Shown here one piece after another: positions 45,668-58,077 of a stretch of DNA of 64,000 nucleotides (its first letter is position 1; each line of letters opens with the position of its first letter). Both the position numbers and the translations under genes were made by a program. The notes beneath the pieces are model-generated. The model ran no database searches. It saw only the letters and a list, made by a program, of their open reading frames with translations, and had not been told where the DNA came from. The stretch is from Torreya grandis (taxonomy: Eukaryota > Streptophyta > Pinopsida > Cupressales > Taxaceae): assembly GCA_037957365.1 (NCBI GenBank), contig JARHVA010004228.1, positions 188,501 through 252,500 of the forward strand, given 5' to 3'.

Positions 45668-46733
45668 ACACTTATCTTAAGTGGCAATACATGCATGACT
45701 GATCTTAAGTGGTAATCAATGCATAAAAGGGATAAAGAATGAGTTAACTGATCCTTAACTAACATTCAATGCATATTCCATAGTCTTCATGAAGGAAGGA
45801 GTCAATCACGTAACTTGGTTTTATACTATAAGGAAGGAAAAGTAGCTATATGCCTATGATGGCCCACCACCTTGTTTTGAATGCCAAATATCTCATTCAA
45901 GGAGCATGCAAGGCACATTAGACATAGAGAGATGTCTTGAAGACTACTTGTAGTAAGTTGTAACTGAGTTGTATAGGATTTAATGATTGGATAACCTCTT
46001 CTTCTCTCCTCTACACCATATTCTCTTCTCTTCTTCTCACTTTCTATATATTCAAGCTTTTAGGTTTTTTTCAAGATCCATCTCTTGGACATGATGAAAC
46101 TATATCAAGATTGAGATTTGTAACCTCTTGAATTAATAAAGAAACTATTGTAGCCACTCCATTATTGGCTTATAGTGTATTTTTGCTTGTTCAGATGTGT
46201 ATAAGTGATATAAATCTTCCCTTAACATGTCTTTTTCACACCTATATACATATAGTTTTCCTATGTAGGTTGTATGAAGTGTCAAAGTTTGATGATTATG
46301 CTTGAAGTGTTATCATGTTGAAAGTGTTTTAGGAGAAGCCTCTCATCCGTCACCTCCAAGTCATAGTCATCCATCAGACCTTCATATGAAACATTATTGA
46401 TTAGGATCTTTAGAGATAATGCTTCAGTCTATTTTTGGTTCATTAATGTTAGTTGGAGTTCAAATTGAGTGGATTAATGATTATATTAGGTGCATCACCA
46501 TCACTAGAATAGGTTTTCCTTTTCAATTATCTTTCTAACTCTTTTCAACCCCATAACAAAGTAGGTTTTGGTAAACTGAGTAAAGTTGAGGCATCAGAGG
46601 AGATAGCCTCATAATCTAGAGGCATGGTCTAAGTTAAGGTATCCCACAACCTTTAGACCATTCCAATGATAGTCCAGGTTTAAAGGAGATATGAGCAATC
46701 TACTTCAGCAAGGTACAACTTGGGTTGCTAACA
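45668..46733 (+). repeat. 5' LTR of giant element, second segment
   Basis: Collinear with 55905-56971 (for example 45725-45890 versus 55960-56120, and 46690-46733 versus 56928-56971). It ends GGGTTGCTAACA next to the primer-binding site. Confidence 0.9.
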
Positions 46734-46737
46734 TTTC

Positions 46738-46757
46738 TGGCATGCCTGGTGGGATAC
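46738..46757 (+). other. Primer-binding site of the giant-LTR element
   Basis: TGGCATGCCTGGTGGGATAC, four bases after the LTR. It matches the PBS of the Tat-lineage element (TGGCACGCCCGGTGGGACCT) except for a few positions, mostly C-to-T. Confidence 0.85.
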
Positions 46758-47690
46758 AGATTTAGGCATTGGAATACTCATTTTCAACATTTTGGTCTTC
46801 ACAATCAGTTTTAAGCACTCATATGGTCATCATCTCTAAGTTAAAGGGCAACTCTTATTCATAAATTAATTGGTTTTCATTTGTCTTCTGGTGGACTATG
46901 CCATCCTATAGATCATATTTCTATCACCTACCTCCCCATCAACCCTATTATAACCCCTATGAACCTTATGCTAACCCTTATCAGCCTTATAATGGGCATC
47001 CTTACTACCAATACTATCAACAACATTGTGAACCTCCTTTACCTCCTTGGCAACCCTGTTATCCTCCTGACCAATCATGACAACAAGCTACTATTCCTTA
47101 TAGTCAACATCCTTACCAAAACTGCTCTCATTCTTTCCCTCCCCAACAACCTTTCCAAGAGACATAGATTTTTATGATGTGTTGGAGGAGATGAAGAGGA
47201 TGAACTAAATCATTGCTAATCAAATATTAGCCTTCAAATAGGAATAATCATGCAATCAATTTTAGGAGTTTTTATCGTCTGCTACCCCATGCCAATATAC
47301 TCAAATTACTACTCCTTCACCAAAACCAAAGTATGAGGAGAGAAGGATAGTAGAATTCATGACAAGGAGTTTCCCACCTTTTATAAATAATCTTCAAGAC
47401 CCACCCATGCCTTCTCAATAACCTACAATAACTTCAAAATGGATGCCTTCATAGGCTAGAACACCAGAATATGTTATCCTTGCCCTTAAAAGAAAGAGTT
47501 GAGATGAAGAGAAAAGTATGAAGTCTTTTTCAGGAGGTTTCTCATGTTCTCCAAGTGTCCCATCAACCCTTCATGTTGTATCCATTCATGAACATCAAAC
47601 CATATCATAATTTGATAAGGCAATTAAAGATTTCAAGAGTAATAGTATGGTCTCCAAGCTTGATGCTCCTAAAGCTCCTAAGGTTCTAAG

Positions 47691-47994
47691 TGTTAGGATT
47701 TAATCCATTTGAATGAAAGAATTGAAAGATCAAATGTGTGAAAGCACAAAATTTTGTCAATCTCATCAACATATTATTATTCAGGAACATTACAAATATA
47801 TAAGAATCATTGTATAACCATTCAATCTATAAATAGGTTAGTTGTTCTAATAACTAACCACTAATAAATAATACACTCCTAAAATCACTCCTCATAGTAT
47901 TAATATGTGATTTATTTTAACAAATCACTTATATTAATAATACTCTCATGTTTATGTTCACACTAATATAATTTAAAACTATATTTTCCCAACA
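47691..47994 (-). repeat. 3' LTR of the 1520-bp element
   Basis: 304 bp, plus strand TGTTAGG...CCCAACA, same length as its partner, with roughly 30 by-eye differences. Confidence 0.93.
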
Positions 47995-48906
47995 TTCCCT
48001 CCCATAGTTTGAACTTACAGACATCAGTTTCAACCAATAATGCGTCCAATACAAACATGAGATTAATTATAGTGAACATCCCATTTTATTGAAAGCTATC
48101 TTTCAAGGTTTATTTGATGACTTATGACTAAGAGTCTATAAGATATGTACAATACTCAAAAAGATAATTGACTAAATAAAATGACATAAAATAACAAAAA
48201 TAAATGACAATGGACTATTGTCGATAAATAAAACTTTAAAATAACCGATCGCTTATTTTTAACATATATACATAATTATTAACAATTATAAATGATGACA
48301 AAATGATATTCTATATTAATACAATAATAAGAAAGATGACTCTTTTGATAAAAAAAATCAATGTCAATCTATTAATGACATAAAAGATATATAATTGACG
48401 TAACAAATGACCACTAAATACTTTTAAAAACTATACTATATAAATAAAGCCACCAAAAATAACTTATTATGTCTAAACCAAAAGTAAAAGATAATTTAAT
48501 TTTTGTGAACCTATTTCAAATAAATTTTCTATCCCTTTTTTTAGTTTTCCTTTTCCCTTTTTTTAATTTTTTTTCATATACTGATAAAAAACAACTTCAA
48601 ATTAAATATATATGAAATTAAAAATAGAAGATAATTTTTTAATGCACATAGAAAACAAGATGGGTGAGCAAACTACAGAAAGAGATGAATAGGATGGAAC
48701 GAAGATAGCAAAAAATGTAGGTGGATGGTGGAGTCAACAAATGTGCATGTCGTCTTCACTATAATTTATTGATAGGTGTAAGCAAGGTGAACAAACTACA
48801 ATGGATTTTGCATATGGTCTACACTACATATCTATTAAGCAAATTTGATGCATGAAATGAATGAATGTTGTACAGAGAGGTCCATAGATACCTACTCTAA
48901 TACCAC
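47995..48906 (-). other. Internal region of the 1520-bp element, noncoding
   Basis: 912 bp, very AT-rich, no recognisable domain. The 60-codon minus-strand ORF at 48824-49006 runs across the PBS and LTR and is not a gene. Confidence 0.8.
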
Positions 48907-49210
48907 TGTTAGGATTTAATCCATTTGAAAGAAAGAGTTGAAGGCTCAAATGTGTAGAAGCATAGAATTTGGTCAATCTCATCAACATATTATTATTTAG
49001 GAACATTACAAATATATAATAATGGTCGTATAACCATTCACTCTATAAATAGGTTAGTTATTCTAAAAACTAACCATTAAAAACTAATACACTCCTAAAA
49101 TCACTCCTCACAATATCAATATGTGATTTGTTTTAAAAAATAACTTATATTAATAATACTCACATATTTATGTTCACAATAATATAAGTTCAAACTAGAT
49201 TTTTCCAACA
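48907..49210 (-). repeat. 5' LTR of the 1520-bp element
   Basis: 304 bp, plus strand TGTTAGG...TCCAACA. The minus-strand PBS starts one base beyond its left edge. Confidence 0.93.
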
Positions 49211-50440
49211 CTAAGCTGGAAAGACACCTTAAAAACTATTAAGCAAGCTAAGGAAGTTCATTTCCCTCGCACCCTTTCTTCTTGTGAAGAGGAATCAAAT
49301 GCATTAAAGGCAAAACTTGAAAATCCAAGAGTGGGAGATAATCTATCAAGCTTAATCAGTGAAAGAACAATCCATTAAGAACTTGATAATATTACATCTA
49401 CTAATGAATTTCAAGAGCACCTTGAAGAAGACACCTCAACCATTTATGATGAGGAAATCATGATTAGAACCCTAATCCACCCCTACAGATCAGAAATTAA
49501 ACATGAAGTAAAGCTGGATGATGTGGGGCAGCCATAATGGCAAGATGTTGAAGCTGATAAAGATGAGATAAAAATAACTCCTCCTCTAGGAGGCAGCCAT
49601 GAAGACAACTCACATGGAACCATTGTTGAGGTTGAGAACATTTTTGAAGTTGATGACCATTGGCAACAACTGTACCATGAATTCTTGAGTGAGATTGAAG
49701 AAATTAGTATGACAGATTTGTACGATGGAATAGAACAACAAATTGAAGCTTCACATGAATATACCACCAATGTTTTCGATCTTGAAGAAGGCAATCTAAG
49801 TCTAGAGACTCCAAGACAAGATGAGCTAGATCTTGAGTGGATAGATGAGATGCCATTCTCCACTTAAGATGAATATGATAAAGTTACAACAGCTCAAGAG
49901 CCTTGCTATGACTCTGTTAAAGAGTTGGAAATGTGTGATCAACATGATGCCTCACAAGCAAATGGTGAGGATGGTAGTGAACCCCATATGGTAGAGATCG
50001 ACTATCAAAACTTGAAATATCTACCCCATGAGGAGCTTGAGGAGGGTCTTATAAAGAATAGTATAACAACTAATGATTTTCAATCCAATGAGGAAAATGA
50101 AGACACCAATCAAAGCTTACCAATTATGTTGCCAATACAATCATTGCATGAGAACATGAAAAATCAAGAGCAGCCCATGACTAAGGCAAAATTAACATTA
50201 TTGATGCAATAAAGATGGATATGGGAGGAGTATGATTGGGTATTGGACTCACATATACAATCCATGCACCTAAGAGTGAAACTAGAAGGCCTAGTTGCTT
50301 CCCCAATAGGCCATGAATGTGTAAATGCTCCTATCTTCAAGAAGAAGCTATTAAGATATGGAAATCATACTTCAAAGTTGCATGGTGTATAATCAAGTTT
50401 TCCATTTGACCCTGGAGGAAGGCTTTTGACTTTAGGTTAG

Positions 50441-50739
50441 TTATTTTAGTTTGTTGTCTTGTTTCAATAAGTGGTTAGCACAAGTAGTAGTCTGCTATCT
50501 TGATTTTATTTTCCTTAGGTTACGTGTGTTTGATTATTATATTTAGGTGTGTTATTATGTTATTTATTTTGTGTCTTATTATTGTTTACAATCGTAAAAA
50601 GTGTCACAACATAAAAATATATTTGGTAGTCCAAGAGAGTCATCAAGTCAAGTTGTCATGTTTCAGACTATCATTGTCATGAAAAATTAGTGAGTTATCT
50701 TGACCAGCAGGTTGGTCAACCCCTGTGAGTCACCAAATA
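50441..50739 (+). other. Short 3' untranslated region of the giant-LTR element
   Basis: About 300 bp between the ORF stop and the 3' LTR, T-rich. No convincing polypurine tract directly abuts the LTR (only AAATATTGAAAATT is present), so the tract is probably mutated. Confidence 0.55.
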
Positions 50740-53700
50740 TATTGAAAATTTGGCCTGTCAAGGCCAAATGCCAACCCCTAACACTAATTTTTTTTCATGT
50801 CCTAGTTATCCTTGGTCCTTAGATGATGTGATTGATCATGAAGATGTCTTTGATTATCATATGAAGGGAATGAGTTTCAACGTTTTGTCATGGTCATATC
50901 TCATATTCAACTTGTGATGAGTTTCCTCATGGTATATTCAGTATATTCAAGCTATGGGGATGCATATAATATTTTAAAGCTGGTGAAAATATATAAAGGC
51001 ATCATGGATAAATTTTAAGAAGCTATAACATACTTTATATGACATTTAGTGGTAAATATCCTTTGATAAATTTTGTGTATATTACCTAAAAAGAGAGGTT
51101 TTAGCCTTTAAATGTTAAATATGGATTCAAAAAAGCACAAAATAATTTATTTAAAAACCTTCATATTCATGTCATTTACTTAAGTCAAATGTTTTATACT
51201 TTGAAAGTATCTCCTCATGCAAGTCAAAGCATAGAAAAGACTCCAAAGAGTTCCCACATGTCAAATATGCCTCTATTTTGATGTCAAAACACTTATGTCT
51301 TGTTCTAATCTCCTTATTGACCCATAATATTCCTTGTATTTCCCTAAATTGGTGGTTCCAATCTTGAAATATGAAGGGAATGCAAGAAAAAGGCATTTTT
51401 CATGAGTTTCATGCAGGAAGTATAGATTTGTATGACCTTTTTCATACAATAGAGATAATGAGATTGAATATAAAGTTATTATAAGTATTCTAGAAGAGAT
51501 ACAAGGAAAAAGGATCTAAAATATGATAAAAACCAATTCTCCTCTTTAACCTAGTTTCTTTGCACATAAAAAGAGCTCTTCAAGTTTGCAGATGGTACGT
51601 CTATGAGAGAGAAAAGCAAAGTCTAGAATTTTGGGCAAAGGAAGAGGTCTGAGAGAGATTCTTAGTCAATTGGTTCTTAGTTTCTATTTCTCTCCTTCAT
51701 GAACCACCTTTAACAAGCTAAGGCACTCATTATGCCTTCTTTATTCAAATAAACAACCAATGTTCTAAGATTTCTCCTCATCTGGGCATCATGACAAAAA
51801 AATGTAAGTTTGTGGAGATTTTAAAGACTATGATCTACCTTATCATGAAAGTATTAAACTTATTTCCACATTTTTTAGGTCATATGGATCTCAATAAGAC
51901 AAATTAATGCCAATTCTATAGTATGCAAGTAGTTTGGAGAGATTGTACGATTCAAGGTTGATCCATGGTTATCAAGATTCATCATGACATGGTTTGCAAG
52001 TAACTTTCATGTTCATGTATTCTTATTTAAATATTCTATAAAATTAGTCAAATATCCATATTAAAGAATCCATCAATTTTCTCTCAATATCTTCACAGAG
52101 TCTCAGTTTATCAAAAATTAAGAAAACTTAGTATTTGTTAAGGTTTTCGATGAATCCTAGGTTTCCATTTTAGCACCATATGCTTGTTCAAAGGCCTGCA
52201 AACTATTATATATTATTGAGGGTGTGCTTATGCTTGCTTAAAACCCTTAAAGATGATATTTAAATACACTTCACATGATCATTTCACCTACCTCTTGTGT
52301 CACCCCATCTTGCAGTCTTGTCACTGGCTTTCATCATTGTTTCAAGCTTGTTACTTCATCTCTTTTATCTTTCCCATCATCCATTCACCTATCACCACCT
52401 TCCATACACTTCCATATAATGTATCCACTATCAAGAAGGATTCAAAACTTTTGGAAGCATCATGGTCATTCAAATATTATATACAAACCTTAATACACCG
52501 CTAAATAGAGAGGAAACATCATCTACAGCCAAATGAAGAACATCAACAGTATCTTATTGAGGTTAATTTCAAGGAAAGTTTATGGTTTGAGGTATTTTAA
52601 GCAAGGTTTTTACTCTAATTCCATTAGCATAACATCATAGACATGATGGTGACCTACTCAAGCTCTCCAAACATCCAATCTTATGCACAATCCATACAAG
52701 CAACATAATAATCTCCACCTACAGCCATAATAAGAAGAGGTGAGATCAAAGATGCAAACAAGGACAAATCAAGACTGTGAGGAGAGAGTTGAGATAATAA
52801 AGAGCTTAAAGCAAGGGTAAGATAATTTTAGTGACCTTGGAGGTCTATTACTATCAAGTTCAAGACCTAGAAACTATGCACAATCCATACAATGATCAAG
52901 TGTTCACACACAGTCAAATCTATGATGGAGAAGGTTCTATATTTGAAGAGGTAGAGGAATGACTATGAAGGTGATAGTGTGATTAAGTGACGCACATAAA
53001 AATTAGATAAAAGGTAGACCCTTGTATGGATAAAACTTATAATAGGTCATGTTTTCATGAGAATATCCACCTATAGTAGGGTTAGAAGGCTCTTAAAGTA
53101 TGTTAATATTGTACCAAGACCAAAACTGACAAGAAGGTGTCGTTATACCATGAAGTTCAATAGGGTTTATATCCTTATCTTAGAATCACTTAAGATTGAT
53201 AGGAATGATAAAAGATGAGGTTAAAATTTAAAGGTAACATAATCATTCAATAAACCATCATATACAACCTTCCAAGCACAAGCATATCTCTATGTTGTAA
53301 AGAGTATTGAAGCACAATAGCCTAAGATAGAGTTTCATGGTAAAATGGAAGTTTCATAGAACAATGGAAATTGGAATATGTCAAGGTATACATAATATTG
53401 ATTCAAGTAATTTTATCTCTAAGATTAACCTTGAAATGACCACCTACATCGATGGTCAAAACTCAGTCAGCCTTGTGAAGACAACCTACAGTTTTTGAGT
53501 ACTGTATTATGCAAAGAGGGTGAGAGGTAGACTAACAGTGTTGAAAAGGAAATATGAATGATGGTTCAAACCTATATAAAACCTAAATTATATTTAAATG
53601 GGTGTTAATATCCTAATAAACATGTGATGAACCCTAAAAGCATGAAAACGTAGTTAAAGAAGCTACTATGTCACTTCTTGTCAAAGAACCCTCATTTGTA

Positions 53701-56700
53701 ATGAATGAAGGAATGTTAGTATGTTAAGAAAAGGGTTTTAGTGAGGATTATGTCACCAATGAACTAAAACCTATATATCACTCATACACTATGTCACAAA
53801 CATGAAATGATCAGGGAATGGTTTGAATTGTTGAACCTAAGAGGAATATGCAGTCACAGTCAATGTAGGAAGATAATTTTGAGAGTGTTTGAGGTTTTAG
53901 AGAATATATAGATGGAGTTAAGTTATCTAATTTGGTTTAGATGATATCCGTAACTATTTAAGCTTCATATTTCATACTATAGGTCACACTAACAATGAAA
54001 GTAGGCATTGTTTTGTCACAGACCTCATACAGTTTGTTGATAGTCATAATTGAGACCATGAGCCCTATTTGTGATTAAATAAGGTTAGACATAGGTTTTT
54101 TAACTCCATTTAAGGTTTTAAAGGTAAAATAAAGTCATTATAGTCCTAAAATTCTCTTTTAGGTAAGTCATACTCAGGTTTTCAAGTTAAAATGCCCTTG
54201 AGGGCTAATTAAAGAAGAAATATCCAAAACAGACATGTGTGCATAGTCTTATGACCCTTTGCTTGTTTTGAGATTTTTGGAAGATGTATGAATTTTTAAG
54301 AGAGGTTTAAAAGGTATAATAAATTTTATATGATTTTTATAATCTCAATGTAGATGAGTTAATAAGCAAACTCAGTCACAAAGGGGTTTAGAAAGTATGA
54401 CAACCAAGAAACCCTAGGTTAGTGAAATGAAGGCATACAGAGCATAAGGTGACCTTGAGACTATAAAAAAGAGTGTTATCACTATGGTAGCATTATTTAG
54501 GGGTTTAAAACTACATAAAATCTGTTCATGAAGGAGGAAAGACTTGTAGACCTCTATTTCACACAAACACATAGTCTAAACAATCATTCCTACAGGCAGT
54601 CTTAAGAGACCACAAAGACAAAGTGGAGTTTGGGAAACAAAAGGAAGTCACAGAGGATAGAAAAATTTGAGAAAAAAATTATAATTATTGTCTCCCCCCC
54701 CATATTATCCTATAGGTCACTCAGACCTCCAACACTCAGATTTGGTCAATTAGGCCTAGAAACTAGTTTTAGGCCTAGAAGACCTATATCACCTTAAGGC
54801 ACTTGCAGACCTTATCAAGAAAATATAATTTCATGATAATGTGTAAATGGATTTTTAAGGTCCCATTGAGGTTATTTAAATCATGGAAAGACAATTTAAA
54901 TGTCATTTTGAGTCCTAAGAGCTAATTCAAATTATGCAATTTAGATAGTCATTCGAACCACCTGTTTGGATGCTCATATCTTTCACCACAAGGAGAATTT
55001 GACCAAATGATATTATAATGATTTGAGTTTTATTGAAGATTTTAGGTTTATGAACCATCATTAAAACTGTAACCAAGTCTAGAATGCATGCAGAAACCTA
55101 CAAGTCAACTTCTCTATGTACGTATCTTTGCACACCTTTTACATGGGAACCCAAGATTATCAAGAAATTTTAAGGGGTATATGGAATAAATATCCATATA
55201 TATAAGTTTTGGTTTAGAGGTTTTTACTTTATGAACCATCGTTAATAAGGTTCACCTCTAAAACCCTTCCTAAACCCTCTTATAGAGTAGTTTTGAGAAA
55301 AGTGAAGTTTATTGCACTCAAAACACCATGAATCACCATAAAAACTGTTGAAACATGAAATAAACATATATAAGCTCTTGGAAATGGTACCATGATTTAT
55401 GAAAGTATACATACCTATAAAAAAAAATAATGCTTTTTGAGGAAAAAGTGCAAAAATAGAGGTACAAAGAAGTTTAATATGATTTCAATCATTGGAGAAT
55501 GAATTTTGGAACGTGCTTTATCTTCTCAAGCAATAATGTGCTCAAAAACATGAATTTAATTTTCCCTATTGGTCTCTTCTAATCAACTAGTCTACAAAAA
55601 TGAAAGATACAGTGACCTAGTGAACTAGTTTGACCAATTTGCAGATGTTTCTTGCTCAAAAGGACCTATTTCATGATGTGAGTCATTGATTCATGTCTCA
55701 AAATCATTATATTTTGAATTTATAATAGTTTTATGTAGGATTTCATAGCAATAAAATACAGGTAATTAGGCTACTAGATCTAATTGGCCTAGTAGACCTA
55801 CTTGGTCAGTTAAGTAAAGTGAAATATGGCATAAAAGGCTATTGAAATGAGTTAATGTGGATTAATCACACCAAATAACTAATCCTTAAGATTTAAGAAG
55901 AAATCCATGCACTTATCTTAAGTGGAAATACATGCATGATTGGTCTTAAGTGGCAATCAATGCATAAGAGCGTTAAAGAATGAGTTAACTGATCCTTTAC
56001 TAATAATCAATGCATATTTCATAGTCTTCATGTAGGAAGGAGTCAATCAATTAACTTGGTCTTATGCTAAAAGGAAGGAAAAGTAGATCTATGCCTATGA
56101 TGGACCACCACCTTATTTTCAATTCCAAAGATCTCATTTAAAGAGCATGCAAGGCACTAGACATAGAGAGATGTCTTGAGGAATATTTGTAGCAAGTTGT
56201 AACTAAGTTATATAGGAGTTAATAATTAGATAACCTCTTCTCATCTCCTCTACGCCATGTTCTCTTCTCTTTTTCTCATTTTCTATATATAGGCTTTTAA
56301 GCCTTTTTAAGGATCCCTCTCTTGGACATGATGAAACTTTGCCAAGATTGAGCTTTGTAACCTCTTGAATTAAAAAAGAAACTATTGTAGCTACTCCATT
56401 ACTAGATTATAGTGTGTTTATGCTTCTTCAAATGTGTATAAGTGGTATAAATCTTTCCTTAACATGTCTTTGTCACACCTATATGTTGATTAGTTGTCCT
56501 ATGTAGGTTGTATGTAGTGTCAAAGTTTTATGATCATGCTTGAAGTGTTATCTGGTTGAAAGTGTTTCAGGAAAAACCTCTCATCCTTTACTTCCAAGTC
56601 ATAGTCATCCATCAGAACTTCATATGAAACATTATTGCTTAGGAGATTTGGAGATAATTCTTGAGTCTATTTTTGGTTCATTAGTGTTAGTTGGAGTTCA

Positions 56701-56971
56701 AATTGAGTGGATGAATGATTACATTAGGTGAATCATCATCACTAGAATAGGTTTTCCCTTTCAGTTATCCTTCTAACTCTTTTCATCCCCAAAGAAAAGT
56801 AGGTTTTAGTAAACTAACTAAAGTTGATACATCAATGGAGCTAGTCTCATAATCTAGAGTTCTGGTCTAAGTTAAGGTCTCTCATAGCCTTTAGACCATT
56901 CCAAAGTTAGTCTAGGTTTGAAGGAGATCTGAGCAATCTACTTCAGCAAGGTGCAACTTGGGTTGCTAACA
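50740..56971 (+). repeat. 3' LTR of the giant element (uninterrupted, 6232 bp)
   Basis: Collinear with 4276-9548 plus 45673-46733. It begins TATTGAAAATTTGGCC and ends GGTTGCTAACA, followed by the right TSD CTACC. It carries no coding sequence over its length; short ORFs such as those at 52253 and 56540 are chance. This copy shows the pre-insertion state of the site used by the TRIM-like element (GCACT near 55907). Confidence 0.9.
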
Positions 56972-56976
56972 CTACC
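56972..56976. repeat. Target-site duplication CTACC (right) of the giant-LTR element
   Basis: Perfect match to 4271-4275. Removing the element and one copy joins 4275 directly to 56977. Confidence 0.82.
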
Positions 56977-58058
56977 TGCTTGTCATTAGTTGGATACAAG
57001 AGAGATTCATCCCTCAGAGCCTGATGGAGGGAGAGAATCATCAGAAAGGATGACGTAGATGGAGTTGTTGGGGGATGACAAAGGATTTGTTAGAACCCTA
57101 CACACACCATATTAGACAATACATGTTATATGTATTGTTTGAATGCTTTGCATAATGTGTTTTTGGATGTTGTTTACATTGGGATAAATGTTTTTGCATA
57201 CTATTATGTGTTAATTATGATTTATGCCTAAGTGGAATTAATTTTGTGATATTTCATTATGGAAAATTAAATGCATTTGTAGTTATATAAAAGAGGAACA
57301 TAATTGACTTACATTAATCATTATTTACCTATGTTAAGCCAATAACAGATAAATCAATTTTGCCATAATTATTAAATGCATTATATTTAATTATAATTAG
57401 AAAATAAATAATGATATTAAGTTAATTCATATTAAAGTTATTAAACTATTTAAATAATAAATAAAAACAAAGTAAGTGTTTTAAATAAATAAAATAGAAA
57501 AAAAAAGGAAAGTACAAAAAAGGGGGAAATGTCTTTTAAAAGAAAAAAACAATACTTATTAGAAAAGAAAGAGGAAACTTAAAAGAAATTTGCTTTAAAA
57601 TAAAAAGGAGCACAACATAATAAGAGGGAGAGGATATTTAGAGTAGAATATAAAGTGGGCACATCATAGAGAAGGGAAAAAAAGAAAAGGCAACACTGAG
57701 GGTGTGTCCTTCCAACTCCTAGGTAGGTGGAGTGATTTAGATTTTATTAAAAGTTTAGTAAAATTTTTGGGTATATTCATATTTATATTAATTCTATTTT
57801 GCGCTCTAAATATATATGTTATTTGATATCATATGAACTATATGAAATATGATTATCTTACATAATATCACATCATACAACTGTATTATCATGTGCCCAA
57901 TGGAAATGATATATCACTATATAAGATTATGTATGATTTGTCGCTATATGATATAAACCAATGAATTGTCTTAACATGATATAACACAACAAATATTTGT
58001 ATTCTTTCATACCTCTCACAACTTCACTATATATATCACACAACAAATAAATATATAG

Positions 58059-58077
58059 CTATATATATATATATATA
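58059..58077. repeat. (AT)n microsatellite
   Basis: Pure alternating AT/TA of about 19 bp in an AT-rich geneless segment. Confidence 0.85.

Larger units (their letters stand above)
47691..49210 (-). mobile_element. Small non-autonomous LTR element (1520 bp) inserted in the giant element's ORF
   Basis: Two 304-bp LTRs (47691-47994 and 48907-49210), flanked by perfect CTAAG duplications (47686-47690 and 49211-49215). On the minus strand it begins TGTTGG. A PBS (TGGTATTAGAGTAGG) lies one base inside the 5' LTR, at about 48891-48905. A purine-rich ATGGGAGGGAA tract sits at about 47995-48006 by the 3' LTR. The 912-bp internal region has no coding. It fits TRIM-type or an internally deleted Copia element. 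Confidence 0.93.
46895..50440 (+). pseudogene. Single decayed ORF of the giant-LTR element: Tyr/Pro-rich then acidic, unknown function
   Basis: The N-terminal part (46895-47160) is dense in Y, P and Q (PHQPYYNPYEPY-type). After one frame change near 47163, a frame runs through DVLEEMKRM and YEERRIVEFMTRSFPPF to the TRIM-like insertion at 47691. If that insert and one TSD are removed the frame continues without break (KVLS then WKDTLK). An acidic Glu/Asp-rich region runs to a C-terminus reading FPFDPGG and ends at TAG 50438-50440. About 14 internal stops occur, and every one can be derived from CAA, CAG or CGA by one C-to-T change. No zinc knuckle, protease or RT was found. A gag-like structural protein is a guess from position only. 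Confidence 0.72.
4276..56971 (+). mobile_element. Giant-LTR non-autonomous LTR retrotransposon (contains nested insertions)
   Basis: The left part (4276-9548) and 45673-46733 together align along their length with 50740-56971, giving a direct LTR pair of about 6.3 and 6.2 kb. The flanks are a perfect 5-bp duplication, CTACC, at 4271-4275 and 56972-56976. A primer-binding site starts 4 nt after the 5' LTR. With the inserted elements removed, the element is about 15.0 kb, of which only about 2.5 kb is internal. There is no reverse transcriptase, integrase or protease. It resembles the LARD class (large non-autonomous LTR elements) but with longer LTRs than typical LARDs. By-eye LTR identity is roughly 85-90 percent in sampled stretches, so the insertion is old. 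Orientation follows from the primer-binding site and the ORF. Confidence 0.88.

Noticed and set aside
46881..47177. 98-codon ORF in the giant element's internal region in frame 3
   Set aside because: The overlapping frame with the dense Tyr/Pro/Gln composition is the better candidate and connects downstream to the long decayed ORF.
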